Positions 11,651 to 23,702 of a stretch of 64,000 nt of DNA are shown piece by piece (the stretch's first letter is position 1; the number at the start of each line of letters is the position of its first letter). The position numbers and the translations under genes are program-made. Where the stretch lies: contig NC_134705.1 of assembly GCF_043290135.1 (NCBI RefSeq), positions 37,513,771 to 37,577,770 of the forward strand, written 5' to 3'. The notes under the pieces were generated by a model. The model was not told the DNA's origin. It saw only the letters and a list, made by a program, of their open reading frames with translations, and searched no databases. The stretch comes from Rhipicephalus microplus (Eukaryota; Arthropoda; Arachnida; Ixodida; Ixodidae).

Positions 11651-12055
11651 GTTAGTCGCTTCAGCTGGTTACGATGGAGTCGAAGTTATAAAGCGCAACG
11701 CACATGACGTCGTCGCGGCAGATGGTCATGGTACCGATAACACACCGCAACACCTGAAACCCACTGACGTGTGCGAACCACGCTGCAAGCAACACTCGCA
11801 ACACTGACCACGTGCGGGAGCTGCTATTCGATAGCAGACGCCGGCACTGCTCCTTCTGCTTGTGACGTCACGCACGGAATGACAAAATGTCGGTCACCGG
11901 TGGTGGGCGTAGTTTGCAGCCAATCATTTCTACGGCATATTTTCGGCTGAAATAATCTCTCACAGTCCAGTTTTAAAACGTGTACAGGCATATTAGACCA
12001 CCTACCTTCGTTTTTCGCCGAAGACCATCAAGTGTTGGGGGACCATGTCATGACC
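11651..12055. other. GC-richer block with CRE-like TGACGTCA motifs
   Basis: This contains GTGACGTCACGC near 11860-11872, ATGACGTCGTCG near 11704 and a GGGGGACCATGTCATGACCCC-like palindromic stretch near 12040-12056. It abuts a LINE fragment exactly where that fragment's homology ends, so it is probably another mobile element of unknown type. No ORF is convincing. Confidence 0.3.
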
Positions 12056-12790
12056 CCTTTAAGTTTGCAGCAAAGAAGTGAATGTGTTGTCATGTCGAAT
12101 GCCTCACGGAAATCTAAGAAAATGCAGTCAGTGTATCTTCTGAATCAATACCGCATACCAGATCATAATAAATTTCAACCAATTGTGTGGTGCATGAGAA
12201 ACCCTTTCAAAAACTAAATTGAACATTTATTATTCTATTGTTTGTAATTAGGCGCTTTATTATTGTGGAGGATAGATTATGTTCTATTACCTTGGCCACT
12301 ATCGAGGTTAGAGAAAATGACCTGTAATTCCCAACATCGTTTTTTGACATCCTTTATGGATGGGGACAACGTGAGCAGTTTTTTAGTCGGCCGGTAGTAG
12401 GCCTGTATTAAGGATTGTTTATAATTTATGAACACGTGAAGCGAAATCGGCTCAGCACAGCGTCTCAGAATACGCGGGAAATAGCATTTGGGCCACTTTT
12501 TTTTTGTTTAATCAATTTTCGGTATTATATAGTCAATGGCACTTACACTGGTCTGCATTTCGCTTATTAGAGATACGCTAGTGGAGTTGGGAGAATAGGA
12601 AGAATCCTGTATAATATTTGTAAGGCAGTTCACCTTCTCTCCAGTGTGTATATTAATTTCGTCGTTATAAACAATTTCATTTATATGAATACTGTATGAA
12701 CCACAGCATTCATAGTATTGCCAGAATTTCTTAGGGTTAGTTCTTATTCTACCATTCGTATTTTTAAATAAATGTCCCTGGCATTTTTAT
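12056..12790 (-). pseudogene. Jockey/CR1-like LINE reverse-transcriptase fragment
   Basis: Conceptual reading of the minus strand, with frame changes, gives the order expected upstream of and into RT. NPKKFWQYY lies near 12740, GPNAI near 12490, NYRSFSLTSIVAKVIEH (compare the LINE motif NYRPISLTSxxxKxxE) near 12270-12330, and the motif A region FLDFREAFD near 12090-12120. The catalytic YADD region and everything 3' of it is missing because the fragment ends at 12056. Several stops and frameshifts are present. It is dead sequence. Confidence 0.6.
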
Positions 12791-12875
12791 AACTTTTTTA
12801 ATTCTTGAGTAATCTGGAATAGCTTTTAATAGCGAGAAGCCTGTTTTGTTTACTGGAATTTTGCGAATAACTTTT

Positions 12876-13555
12876 TAAAGATGATAGTCTTTCTTGGCCA
12901 ACTTCAACGGAAATATATTGGTCTGTCTGTCTGTCTGTCTGTCTGTCTGTAATTTGTCTGTTTGTCCGCCCTAACAATAGCTCAAACGGCACCAAACGGC
13001 CAACCTCATCCGCAGCGCCCACTAATATTGCTCAAGGTTTAGCGTTCATAATTGTGCGATTTTCAGTTAAAAAGCAATTATTGCGCATATATGAGGTGCC
13101 ACAACAACGCTTCGATGTTATCTATGTCTGTCTTTATACTAGAAGAGGCACAAACAAGTAACTCGAAGGAATGTAGCGTTTAATCGCGCTGCGCTCACAG
13201 TGCAACGCGATGCTCAAAAAGGTGTTTCCAACGCTTTGCTACGACGTCTCGGTGGTGGAACCTGCCCGTCGCTTTGCGTTCTACACCTTATCACCTCCGA
13301 AACTGGCACGCATCTTTCTCCGCAGGCTGCACGCCTTCGGTTTCGAAGGTAACTGCCAGATAGTACTTGTGTCTAACGTGCCTGGATGCACTCGTTCTCC
13401 TCCGCCACACGCTCGAGGCACTCTAACGCAGCGCCTGCAGAATACCATTCACCGATTTTCTTGCACAGAACATCAAATAAACGTTTTGTTCACTCTCTCC
13501 AGACGCAAGACTTCCGTCTTTCAACGACATTTACAGTGTAATATTTAGATTTGGT
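12876..13555 (+). mobile_element. (CTGT)n HINE-like element, copy A
   Basis: The left palindrome AAAGATGATAGTCTTT follows a T-run. Next come CTTGG..CTTC, a (GTCT)n microsatellite at about 12920-12950, the CATCCGCAGCGCCCAC and GTTAAAAAGCAATTATTGCGC blocks, the GCGTTCTACACCTTATC block, and the inverted palindrome (damaged: GACTTCCGTCTT) near 13508. Copy B follows directly, head to tail. No protein is encoded. Confidence 0.75.
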
Positions 13556-14222
13556 CCTTTCTTGGGGACCTTCGACGCAAAAATTTTGGTCTGTCTGTCT
13601 GTCTATCCGTCTGCACATTTGTCTGTTTTTCTACTCTTAACGGCACCGGGTACTTGAAACAGCCGATCTCATCCGCAGCGCCCACCACCGTTGCTCAAGA
13701 TTTAGCGTTCACACTTGTGATATTGCCAATTAAAAAGCAATAATTGCGCATGTCTGGGCACCATAACAACACGTATGTATCCCGCGTGTGCGACTTTTAC
13801 TAGAAAAGGCATACATAAGTAATTTAGAGGACCATAACGCTTATCACGCTGCGCTGACCATGCCACGCTTGCAAGAAAGGCGTGTGTTTCCAACGCTTTG
13901 CGAACACTAGACGGTGGTGGCACTTACCCGTCGTAATGCGTTCTACACCTTATCACCTCCGAGACAGGCACGCACACCCGTCTCAGAGCCACGCGCTTCG
14001 TTTTCCAAGAAAACTGCCAGATGGCGCTCATGTCACACGTGTGACGTGACGTGATGCGTTCGTTCGCCTCCGCTGCACACTCAAAGTGCTCTTACGCAGC
14101 GCCTCCTGAATACAATTCACTAAATTTCTTGCGCAGAACATCAAATAAATGTTTTGTTCAGTCTGTCCACACGCAAGGCTATCGTCTTTCGACGAAATTT
14201 ACAGATAACATGCAAATAAGGA
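13556..14222 (+). mobile_element. (CTGT)n HINE-like element, copy B
   Basis: Starts inside the left terminal block (CTTTCTTGGGGACCTTCGACG), so the left palindrome is lost at the junction with copy A. It has a short (GTCT)n at about 13591-13606. The right end is complete with the inverted palindrome near 14175-14189, followed by the TTTACA..TGCAAA hairpin. The head-to-tail arrangement with copy A suggests tandem insertion or rolling-circle-type concatenation. Confidence 0.75.
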
Positions 14223-14289
14223 ACCACCTGCGCCATTTGGATTTGATGCGCGGCCGCGCCAGCAGCACTGGCGCTCCGCAGAGCGCTGC

Positions 14290-14364
14290 CATAGAGTTAC
14301 TGTATATTCTGCCTTTAGAGTTTTTGTATATGCTACTTAAGGTAGCATTTACAGTAACTCTATG
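14290..14364. repeat. Perfect 15 bp inverted repeat with 45 nt loop
   Basis: CATAGAGTTACTGTA at 14290-14304 is repeated as its exact complement at 14350-14364. The surrounding sequence (CGCTGC/GCTGCC) is partly complementary too. It lies between two HINE-like copies. It could be the termini of a tiny MITE or an RNA hairpin. Confidence 0.6.
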
Positions 14365-14403
14365 CTGCCATACTGAGCTGTGTTCGCCCTAACAAAGGAC
14401 GCC

Positions 14404-14603
14404 ACTGTGCAAAACGCCTCTACACGACATAGAAAACATTGAAGCGTTGTTGTGGCGCCTCAGATATGCGTATTAATTGCTTTTTAATTGACAATCGCAC
14501 AACTATGAATGCTAAACCTTGAGCAATATTGGTGGGCGCTGCGGATGGGGTTGGCCGCTTGGTGCCGTTTGAGGTATCGCTAGGGCGGACAAACAGACAA
14601 AGG

Positions 14604-14659
<56 letters not shown>

Positions 14660-14720
14660 GGCAGGCAGACAGGCAGGCAGGCAGACCAAAATTTTTGCCA
14701 CTGAAATTTTGCGATTAACC
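14404..14720 (-). mobile_element. (CTGT)n HINE-like element, copy C, left half
   Basis: Minus-strand reading gives CAAAATTTTTGGTCTG, a long CTGT/CTGC microsatellite (14605-14686 on the plus strand as GACA/GGCA), then the GCGCCCACCAATATTGCTCAAG block and CAATTAAAAAGCAATTAA. The right half is missing. The tetranucleotide array here is longer than in copies A and B. Confidence 0.75.
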
Positions 14721-15982
14721 TTTTTCTTTAGTTGATTAGCTGCCATAGTCGGGATGTAACCGTATTGCTTTGCTCGTTTTTTTTTCTTTGGGAAGAAGCG
14801 GCACTTGGCACGTATGCATTAATAAGATCATACAACTTGTCTTGAACAGACGCCATCATTCATGCACATCCATAACATCTGCCAGGCATTCGAAGACCTG
14901 GTAGGTAACTATACAGTTTTTCATTCCTCCTAACACAATGGCCTCGGTCAAAGAAAAATATTGTTCTGCTTCTGCAGTGCTTCAGGCAATGAGTTATTGT
15001 GTTTATTGTTACGACTACCGCCCGGTGGTCACCTAAGCTTTGAATGATAGATGTTTATTATTCGAAATGTGGCGAGTTGCAGAACAAGACGCCTCAACTA
15101 CTATTTTCACCGGCTGGCTCAGCCACGTCCTGTACTAGACCGTAAGTACCAACAATGGTCTTCATTTTTCTGTTATGGTGACTAATTGTTTATAATACAC
15201 AAGTATTATCGCCTTAGTGAAGGTCAGGTAACTTGAAGACACCAGCTAACAACATAACTTGATCTGAAGCCTCAGAAGAAGCTTCGCCTAAAGCATGTAA
15301 TGGTGCGATGTCATAGTTTGGTGGCCAATAAACTCAGGAAACATTTTAGTCGGTGGTTTCTAAAGGTGCTTTACATTTCAGTGTTCATATTTTGGCTTTC
15401 CAGCACATACCTAAGAAATTAGGCGAATAAAAATTAATATATATTTAGTGTGGGGAGAAACTAAAATAGACCGAGTACTTCCAGGCCAGTGTGAGCATTA
15501 TGCATTTGCATTAATTCGCCCCTGAAGTGTCTTTCGTTTTGAAATTCTTTGCTCAAGTTATGTGGGACACCCTGTATACTGACAGACAAAAGTTTTATTA
15601 GCACATTCGATAAAACTTTCGATAACATCTTTCTTTTAACTTTCAGTTCGTAGCAAGCGCTTCTCCATCTTTTAGCTATCACTCTCTGCGTATCACTCGC
15701 ATTTCAAATCATGACTCACCAACTCACCCAAACAATATGTTTGACGAGCGAACGAGACATAAATGTTTTAGGACAAGAGCAAAAAACATTTTAAAGCATT
15801 CGATATATTAGGTGCAGGTAATGAAAACAAACATACAGGCAGTCTGCACACAACATCTGTTACTGACATGGGCATTTGGGTAATGCTAAGGCTATTTGCA
15901 AACAATTCTGCGAGAAAAATTGGTATAGAAATAAATTAACAGTTTAAAAAAGACCAATAAGGAGCCGAGGTTAGAATTCTCA
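14721..15982. other. Unassigned stretch
   Basis: No supported feature on either strand. Confidence 0.35.
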
Positions 15983-17060
15983 CTCAAGTCAAGTCAAGTT
16001 TATTACATATTTTGCACTTGGTTAAAAGGTTGCAATAGTACAGGAGGAGGTCCAAAAGTTTCAGAAAACCTGACGGGGGAACCTCAATTCCTGCCGTTTC
16101 TTTACGAACCGAAGCATTAGTTGCTATTACAATGTTCAATTCTAAACATCTCAGGTAGTCTCTCAAAAGGACGTTTGAATACCTACTGTGAAGACCTTTA
16201 CATTTTTAGGAAATATATTGTCAAAATTTATTCCTAATGTTTAAATAGGCCCCTTTAGCAGCAACACTTCACGAAGGTTTACTTGTATTGTTTCCAAGAA
16301 CTTCTGTATGACGATGACTTGTGGCAGCCCTAATCTAGACCACTGTTGGTTAAAAAAAGACGTTATCTCATTATGAAAAACTTGCCACGACGTTCTCTGT
16401 AGTGATACATATATTTTTAGAAAGATATGAACTGTTATTATTCAGAACCTTGTTGGAAGAAAATATTGCTGCGCTTCTTTATATAAAATATTATTTGCGA
16501 GCAATTTATGAATCACGAGTCATAACCACAATGAATCGCATTCTAGAAGTATCAGTGGTTGAAGTTTGTAAGCAAATGCTGCAGAAAACAAGACACAGCC
16601 AAACTCCAATATTAGGTGAATGTACATAAAATATATCACGAATAGTACATTATCACCTAATCCAGATTGTTTACTGCTGAGCGCACGAAGCATCCCTACC
16701 ACCCGTGCTCATATAGCTGCCATGTTTTCTTTATATTCTATGTGCGAACACCAATTTAGATGTCTCGTATAAGTTACCCCTAAATACTACACCAATTCCA
16801 CCTGCGGGGCAATGTCCTGTCTGCAAAGTACAGAAATCTGCACCGGGACATTACGGGGGAAACTACAATAAGCCTAATTATTGTCGTCCAACCACGTGTG
16901 CAGGGCGTTCCTATACATCAGAAGATTCTGATATACTGTATGTAAATCTGCAGATGTAGGGAAAAATGCAATGTCGTCAGCGTATACATACGTCGTGTTG
17001 AAGGCAGAAAAACCATTAGGCCTGCTCGGAACGCGCAGCAGTCACAGTAAAAGCATGAAG
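15983..17060 (-). pseudogene. LINE ORF2 fragment with YADD motif and 3' tail
   Basis: Near 16970-17000 the minus strand reads TTYVYADDIAFF, the catalytic motif C of a LINE reverse transcriptase, preceded by a proline-rich NGFSAFN segment. It is followed by an N-A-L-H-T-W-L-D-D stretch typical of the post-RT thumb. Downstream (16000-16790) the frame breaks repeatedly. The 3' end is marked by AATAAACTTGACTTGACTTGA at about 15990-16012, a polyadenylation signal followed by a pentanucleotide tail. It is truncated upstream of the palm domain and carries stops. Jockey/I-group by motif style. Confidence 0.6.
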
Positions 17061-17639
17061 AGTGGCTACACTTTGGGTAACTACTTGAAGCACGCTTGTA
17101 GGTTACTCACTACTCTATGAATCATCACAATTTTTGGGTAGTAGGGGGGCAGCTTCTTACCGCATGGAGGCATTCAGTACGCCACACTTCGTCATTCTTC
17201 GGAGGTGCTTGGTACTCGCTGCACTAGCAATCAATTTTGTGCATTTTTTATCCTGTAGCTGACGACGATGAATAACTCTGCTTGAAGCTTTTCTCATCTG
17301 TATTTATTTATATTTGCAAAATGATTTCCGATTTCTTTTTTGCTTTTTTGAAAAATCAGACGAATGGGATGACAATCATTGTGTAGTTAATATATATAGG
17401 CTAATCCAAGTTTTCTTGGCGAATGCGTCGCATGGACTTTGTCTCAAAATTGACAGGCAACAAGCAAACGAAGCTTTTTTAATGGGTTGAAAACTTTGAC
17501 GTCCCACTCTTTACACACTTCGTATTTTGTGACACCATTCTGTTCTCTTGCTGTTCTGAACCACTTTATGATTCATATTAACACGATATCTTTTCCGGAA
17601 TCAAGCCTACATAAGGACCGTTTGCTTAAAAATTTCAAG
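17061..17639. other. Unassigned stretch
   Basis: Nothing recognised. Confidence 0.35.
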
Positions 17640-17850
17640 CACCGGCATCGCTCTGCGGTAGAATACTTGGCTGGCATGCAGGAGACCCGTCTTCGAGTCC
17701 TGTTAGGTTCGTCAAGTTTTTTTATTCACTTAGTTTTTTTGTGTGCAATATTGGTTACGGACACCGGCTGCGGCAGCGGGCTACTATGGCGCACGCAACC
17801 CTTGTTGTGATCTAATGACAGCTTTCGCCGCAAACACCAGGAGACCCTTA
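17640..17850 (+). mobile_element. tRNA-derived SINE, second family
   Basis: The head contains CTGCGGTAGAATACTTGGCTGG and the B box CTTCGAGTCCTG, followed by a T-rich spacer. The body block GGACACCGGCTGCGG runs on to GTGATCTAATGACAG and CTTTCGCCGCAAACACC. Order and wording match the minus-strand copy at 6690-6905. The copies differ by many substitutions, so both are old. Confidence 0.65.
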
Positions 17851-18087
17851 AGCTTCACCTTCACGAACTGGCGATCGCGATATCCTGTCCCTATAGTGTA
17901 CTTCGTACTTCAACCCCCTAGTGTAGGGCAGCAACCCGATCTAAGCTTGGCTAACATCACCGCCTTTCTTCTCTATTTCTCTCTCCCTCAACCATTTAGT
18001 GCATGCTTTTTATTGTACAATGTTACTCCCCGTGTGCGCGGCCATGGCTTGCCTCGTCGTTCGAGAGTGCTGTTATACAAACTATGA

Positions 18088-18595
18088 GTGGGCTCTGTGC
18101 TCGTGCCTGAACGAATACACCGTCAAGGGCGTGTTGACAGTTATTTGTACGCAGCTTGTGATTTCTGCGAAACACTTGAGCATCTCACAGTGCACTGTGC
18201 CGCATTTTTTACGCAGTGCACTTTGCTGAATAAGGAATATAAATTTCTGCAGCTTAAGTGCACGATCCCAAACGATTACCTCTTTGCGAGAAGTTGTGCT
18301 TTCTGATGCGACCAGGACCATCGAGCTTTCCTAACCTTTATATAAGAACCAAATGAACCAGGCCACCCGTTTATAGCCGGAATTTTAAATTTGTTTTATT
18401 TATACTTGTGTTAGTCTTCATCATTGTTTTCTTTACTTTCCCCTTTTTTTTCTCTTTCTCCCCTTATCTTCCTTTTTCTGCTTTTCCCTCCCCCCAAAAA
18501 AGCGAGCCCCTTTAGGTGGAAGTTGCCAGCTTGCTCTCTCCATCTTTCCTCTGTGGCCTTGTGTATCCGCTTATGCAAATCGAATAAATAAATAA
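18088..18595 (+). pseudogene. LINE ORF2 C-terminus and 3' UTR
   Basis: The frame over 18088-18306 ends with a CCHC-type cluster, C-D-F-C then E-H-L-T-V-H-C, as at the end of I/Jockey-group ORF2 proteins. The 3' UTR is pyrimidine-rich (18415-18500) and ends in GAATAAATAAATAA near 18585-18594, serving as polyadenylation signal and tail. No RT is present. It is 5'-truncated, possibly by the SINE immediately upstream. Confidence 0.55.
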
Positions 18596-20632
18596 CTGTT
18601 ACTCGAGAAGCCTAAATTGTGCATTACTACATTCTAATCGATAAAGTTTACAGTGGCTTGTGTGAGTGAAACTTTCGTATATTGCTCATTCCGTGTTTTG
18701 CGTAGCATGCTGTATATCACGGGCGAACTTGCTATGCACCTAATACGTGGCATCAACAGAATAGGCGCAGTAACGTGTGTGCCTTTTTTAGTGGGTGACC
18801 AGATTTAGCTCATGAAGTCATTATGATAATCACATGTTCTGACACCCGATGGCGATGTAAGGTTGTAATACACATTATTACTGTGGTATTCCACATTGTA
18901 AAGTGAAGCATGTATACAGGACACGTGTGTTTGTAAAGCAGAGAAATTAATTTCGCTGCAATTGCAAGCAGAGGAAGTTATATTGTTACGGGGGAAATTT
19001 ATTCGCCTACAGTGGATATTGCTAACGCCGTACAGAGCACACAGTACTGCAGGCCAGCGGGGAAGCTCGATAATCCAACCCACAACAAACACGCTGTAGT
19101 CTTCCTCCTTTTGGGTGTCATTTCAGTGCTTGTGGCACAGCGGCAGTTCCAAACACGTATCAATATTCACCGAGTTTGCAAGCATAAGTTTCACTGTGTG
19201 GAAGAATAGCTCCTTGCAAACAATCTGGATTCAATCCTTACTTAAAAATAAAATGTTTTCACTTTTATTTGCCTCTTTCTTGATTTTCCGGTTCCGCACA
19301 ATATTTTGACTCATAACGAACGACGCTAGTGCCAGAATTTCTGCGAAATGAGCTTTTCAGCGCTATAGCGTTAAATTTCTGACGATAGTAAGGAGAACAT
19401 ATAATGTTGGTCGTTTTAAAGCATACTGAAAGTGCAACAAGATTTTTCAAACAGAATGTTGCTTGTCAGGTATGGGAATGATAACGTCAAGCGGAGTTGA
19501 CACAGCTATTGCTCTAATACTGCCTCGTACATGTTGAAATAGCAGAAATTTCCCGAAAGTATCGTTTTGTTACTATTATTTGATGCAGTACACCTAAAGT
19601 TAATTATGCCTACATAATATAAAGACTATAGAGTGTGCGGCATAAACAGGCCCAAAAATGAGTGTGAGGGCAACGAATTTGCTGGAGATGGAGCTTCAAA
19701 TCTGAATTCTGGACAATACAAAAAAATTGACGAAGTATTCTGTGTTTTAAAGAAGAAAAAAAAGCAATACCCATCCTATCTTGCAAATCTATGTTATGCG
19801 AATCATGCTGATAAAAGGACGTAAGCTAAATGCACTACACGCAATACCAACAAAAACTGAGGTATGTTGATATGTTTCCTGAGCACGTGATGCTGATTAC
19901 CTGTTCACACATTGTGAATACGCGTACATATTTCACGAATCTGTAACGTTCATGTGTCGATGGGTCATGAACAAGCGTCCAGTGGGCTGTTGACACCTTC
20001 ATGACTTGGGCCAAATCAGTGCGAAATGTGAACACCATAGATGAATAGTGGTTCCTATAACGCGCGCAAAAAAGTTTGGAATACTTTCCTGGGGGCATTT
20101 ATTTTTGATGTGATATGAAGATAGGCCTGTGATAAAGAACATGATGATGAAAGTATAATTACTGCGCGCTTTACATTAATTTTAATACTCTACATCGTAG
20201 CAGATTAGCAGGACAGTCTTACCGATATTTGCAGAATTCCCTTATTCGATATTAGAGTGCCGCTATGCACGTGTTTAAATTTGCCAATATTTCGATTCAG
20301 AAATTCTGAGAGGTATCTCGCTCATATCACTCTAAAGAAGGAAGCAACAATGGAGAAACGGGCTCGCTTTCTTTTTCGGTGCAGCGATCTTTTCCCTTTC
20401 GGGCACCCTACCCGTCGCGCCCTGTCGCGGCGAAGACCAAAGGAGCAATTTTCTCCTTCAGTGTTCAAGTTTCTCATCAACTACAGGGGTCTTGATCATG
20501 CGCATGCGCACGCCGAGCCTAGCCAGTCACGGCCAGTCGCGAGCGATTATTTTACCTAGGATTGATGCAAACAATGCAGGAGGAACATTTGTTCTTTTCT
20601 TTCATTTGTGTAGAGTAAAATCTTTTTTTTTC
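18596..20632. other. Unassigned; GC-richer block at 20340-20560
   Basis: An open frame of 100 codons at 20257-20559 (+) crosses a GC-richer block containing CATGCGCATGCGCAC, but no family is recognisable. The rest is AT-rich without features. Confidence 0.3.
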
Positions 20633-21205
20633 AAAGACGATAGTCTTTCTTGGGGACCTTCGGCGCAAACTTTTTGGCCTGTCTGTCTATTTGTCAGCCC
20701 ATAACGGTACCCTAAACAGCACCAATGTGTCCAAACGATACTCAAAACGGCCGACCCCATCCGCAGCGCCCACCAATATTGCCCACAATTCCGCATTCAT
20801 ACTTGTTTGATTGTCAATCAAAAAGCAATTATTTCGCATATTTTAGGCAACATAAACCACGTCAATATTGTGTATGTGCGTCTCTTACTAGAAAAAGCAT
20901 ACATAACTAAATATAGAAACCGTAGCGCTTATCGCGTTGCGCTGACTAGGCAATGCTTGCACAAAACGGCAAGTGTTTCAAACGCTTTGCCAAGACGACA
21001 CGGTGGTGGCACCTACCCGTCACTTTGCGTTCTACACCTTATCGCCTCCGAGACGGGCGCGCAGGGCACGCGCGCTTCGTTTTAAAAGATAAATGCCAGA
21101 TAGTGCTCATGTTTCACGTGTGACGTGACTTCATTCGCTCGTTCGGCCCCGCTGCACACTCGAGGCACTCTAACGCAGTTCCTAAGGAATACCATTCACC
21201 GGTTG
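20633..21205 (+). mobile_element. (CTGT)n HINE-like element, copy D
   Basis: An intact left palindrome (AAAGACGATAGTCTTT) directly follows a T-run of eight. The microsatellite is reduced to a few CTGT units, and all central blocks are present. Homology stops after ACCATTCACCGG, so the inverted palindrome and 3' hairpin are missing. Confidence 0.75.
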
Positions 21206-21485
21206 TTTCATACTACCAATTTGTCAGAAATACAAAGAGCTCTGCTTCCCTAAACAGTCTTGCTTTATCGATTACCTTAGGTTGTACACAAATATAGGAT
21301 TTTTTGGTGTCGTCATACATAGTATACACATGCATTTTTAGTTTCGCACGCCACCAATAGCACTGATTAAGTCAATGACACGCATAAAAAAGCATCACAG
21401 TAATTTTTCGACAATCTAGGAAACGTGATCCCACTGCACAGTTCTTGCTTGAAAGCACGATCAGATACAATTGCTGGAGTCAAAC

Positions 21486-21665
21486 GTGCCGCTACCGCCA
21501 TATGATTACAAGGTACGCCGTCGTGAAGGTCTGCGGATCAATTTCGACTCACTGAAGGTATTTGTCGTGAACCCAAACATAGGCACATGGGTATTACTTG
21601 CATTTTTACTCTAATCCAAATACAGCCGCCATGGCCGGTAGTCGAACCTGCGCCCTCAGCATAAT
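21486..21665 (-). mobile_element. Degenerate Ruka-like SINE
   Basis: On the minus strand it matches head and body blocks of the 27614 copy: CCATATGATTA, ACGCCGTCGTG, ATTTCGAC, GAACCCAAA, CAGCCGCCATGGCCG and TCGAACC as complements. Many substitutions make it the oldest copy in the window. Confidence 0.55.
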
Positions 21666-23236
21666 CACACGACACCAAATGAGGCTGGTGAAAGCACAGA
21701 GCGAATGAGGCTGCAGTGTTTCACCGAGCGTTTATTTGCCAGATTGGGTTGCAGTCATCAGAAACGTTTTGAACATCTTCATAACTAAACTTTTCTGCAA
21801 AGTAAACCAGTGGCTTCTGTCAGCTAAATCAAATTCTCAATCGCATTTGATTCCATGCAATCGCATGCAACCGCATGCACGCCTTTGCCAGGACTTAAAG
21901 GTAGGACGGAAATACGTACGCGTGCAGTATGGCTTTCTCGTCCACATGATTCTCCGTGGTCATGAGAAAAGCACCACAGAATGCACTTCTAGTAACAGCT
22001 GTGCACAGCAGGTAAGTACTAACACTCTCACTCACCTTCGTGAAAAGAGTATTCCAAATCCAAGGTAATAGTCACCACCATAGCCACAGCGCTAACAACA
22101 GAATTGTGGCACGCACAATGACCGCAAGGTGACCCGCGAGGCGAATTGCGAGACGCTTCTGAAGCAGAGAAGTATGTAGGCACAGAATGCTATAATGTTA
22201 TAGTATATTCGCGCTCTGTAGCGCGAGTTTCTTTACTCAAGTTCAAGAGCTGCCGAGATATCAACAGCCACCACCATAGCTCACAAAAGAACACCGTCTG
22301 GTGCAACGTCATCTCTTATTTCACTCGCACGACCCGCGTTGTAACGTACTAGGTATACACCACTGGATTGTCGTTACCGCATCAAAATCATTGCCATGGA
22401 AGGGCTAGCGGTGTGCTGTATGCCTGGCTATTGGTCACACTTGTGGTAAGCACGTAAAAAGAATATAAGCAAACGTTAACACGAAAAAACTAAACCATGC
22501 AACACCTGTATACTACCACTTAGAGAAGGGAAACTGTACCATTGACCGTGCAACAAAACTAAGGGTAGCGGTGGTGTTGTGGACTAACTTATCTAAACTT
22601 GAGATGACGCTGGTAGGACTATCATCATCATTGCGCTAGCGCAATATGGCGGCTGCTTTGATAGCGGGTGTACAGTGTCTTGAAATATACTGCCTAGTGT
22701 GCTGAGCGTGGGCTAGGGGATGGCCCCGCAGCTGATGATTGCCGGCAGTGCCCGCATGGTGTGCTGCTCTGCAAGTGGGCGCATTTGCGTTCAATCCTTG
22801 CGCTCCGCAAGCGCTGCGGAGCCTGCAGGAGGCCGAGCTGCGCGAGGCCAACAATTATTTTCCTGCAGTCTCAGAGTGTTTTTTACATATTGCTTTATTG
22901 TAAAAGAACTACTCGATTGCTTCCGCACTACTGGCATTTTGCAATACCAAATGAAAATCATTTGATGGCATACAATTCGCCGTCCGCTAAAGCCTGCAAA
23001 AAAAATCAAAGACGCAGATCCCACGTAACTTGGGCATCAATGCTATGCAAGCTGACTCTGTTGTAATTTTTTATTGAGTAAACCATTATGAAGTGGCACT
23101 AAATATACGCAAGAAATTGGATAGTCGACACTGGAACAAGCATTGGCGTTTCACGAACATTGGGCACTTCTTGCGAAGTATTTCGAAGACTCTAAGTTAA
23201 GGGGGTGATCGTGACGGCACCCAGACGTAGGCGATT
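21666..23236. other. Mostly unassigned; short dispersed repeat at 22664-22710
   Basis: At 22664-22710 (+) the sequence GTGTCTTGAAATATACTGCC with its flanks is similar to the complement of 24513-24561, so a short repeat flanks the tetranucleotide array in inverted orientation. Nothing else is identified. Confidence 0.4.
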
Positions 23237-23237
23237 C

Positions 23238-23283
<46 letters not shown>

Positions 23284-23444
23284 CGGCCGGCCGGACGGAC
23301 GGACAGACGGATGGACAGACGGACAGACGGACGGACGGACGCATGGATAGAGAGACGGACGGATGGATGGACAGACAGACGAATGGACAGACAGACAGAC
23401 GGATGGATGGATAGACGGACAGACAGACAGACAGACAGACAGGC

Positions 23445-23492
<48 letters not shown>

Positions 23493-23634
23493 GGACGGAC
23501 GGACGGACGGACGGACAGGCACACAGATGGACAGACGGACGGACAGTGAGACAGACGGATAAACGGATGGACAGATCGACGGACGGACAGATAGATAGAT
23601 AGATAGAGAGATAGATAGATAGATAGATAGATAG

Positions 23635-23701
<67 letters not shown>
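23237..23701. repeat. Compound tetranucleotide array (GATA / GACG / GACA)
   Basis: About 465 bp is made almost entirely of 4 bp units: GATA at the left (23237-23283), GGAC/GACG/GATG mixtures, a long GACA core (23417-23491), GACG again, and GATA at the right (23589-23701). The long open frames in several phases across it are artefacts of a 4 bp repeat lacking stops. Confidence 0.95.

Positions 23702-23702
<1 letters not shown>

Noticed and set aside
12876..14222. Classical TIR/MITE interpretation of the (CTGT)n family
   Set aside because: The right palindrome is subterminal, followed by 38 bp including a hairpin, and the flanks are T-runs rather than a fixed-length duplication.
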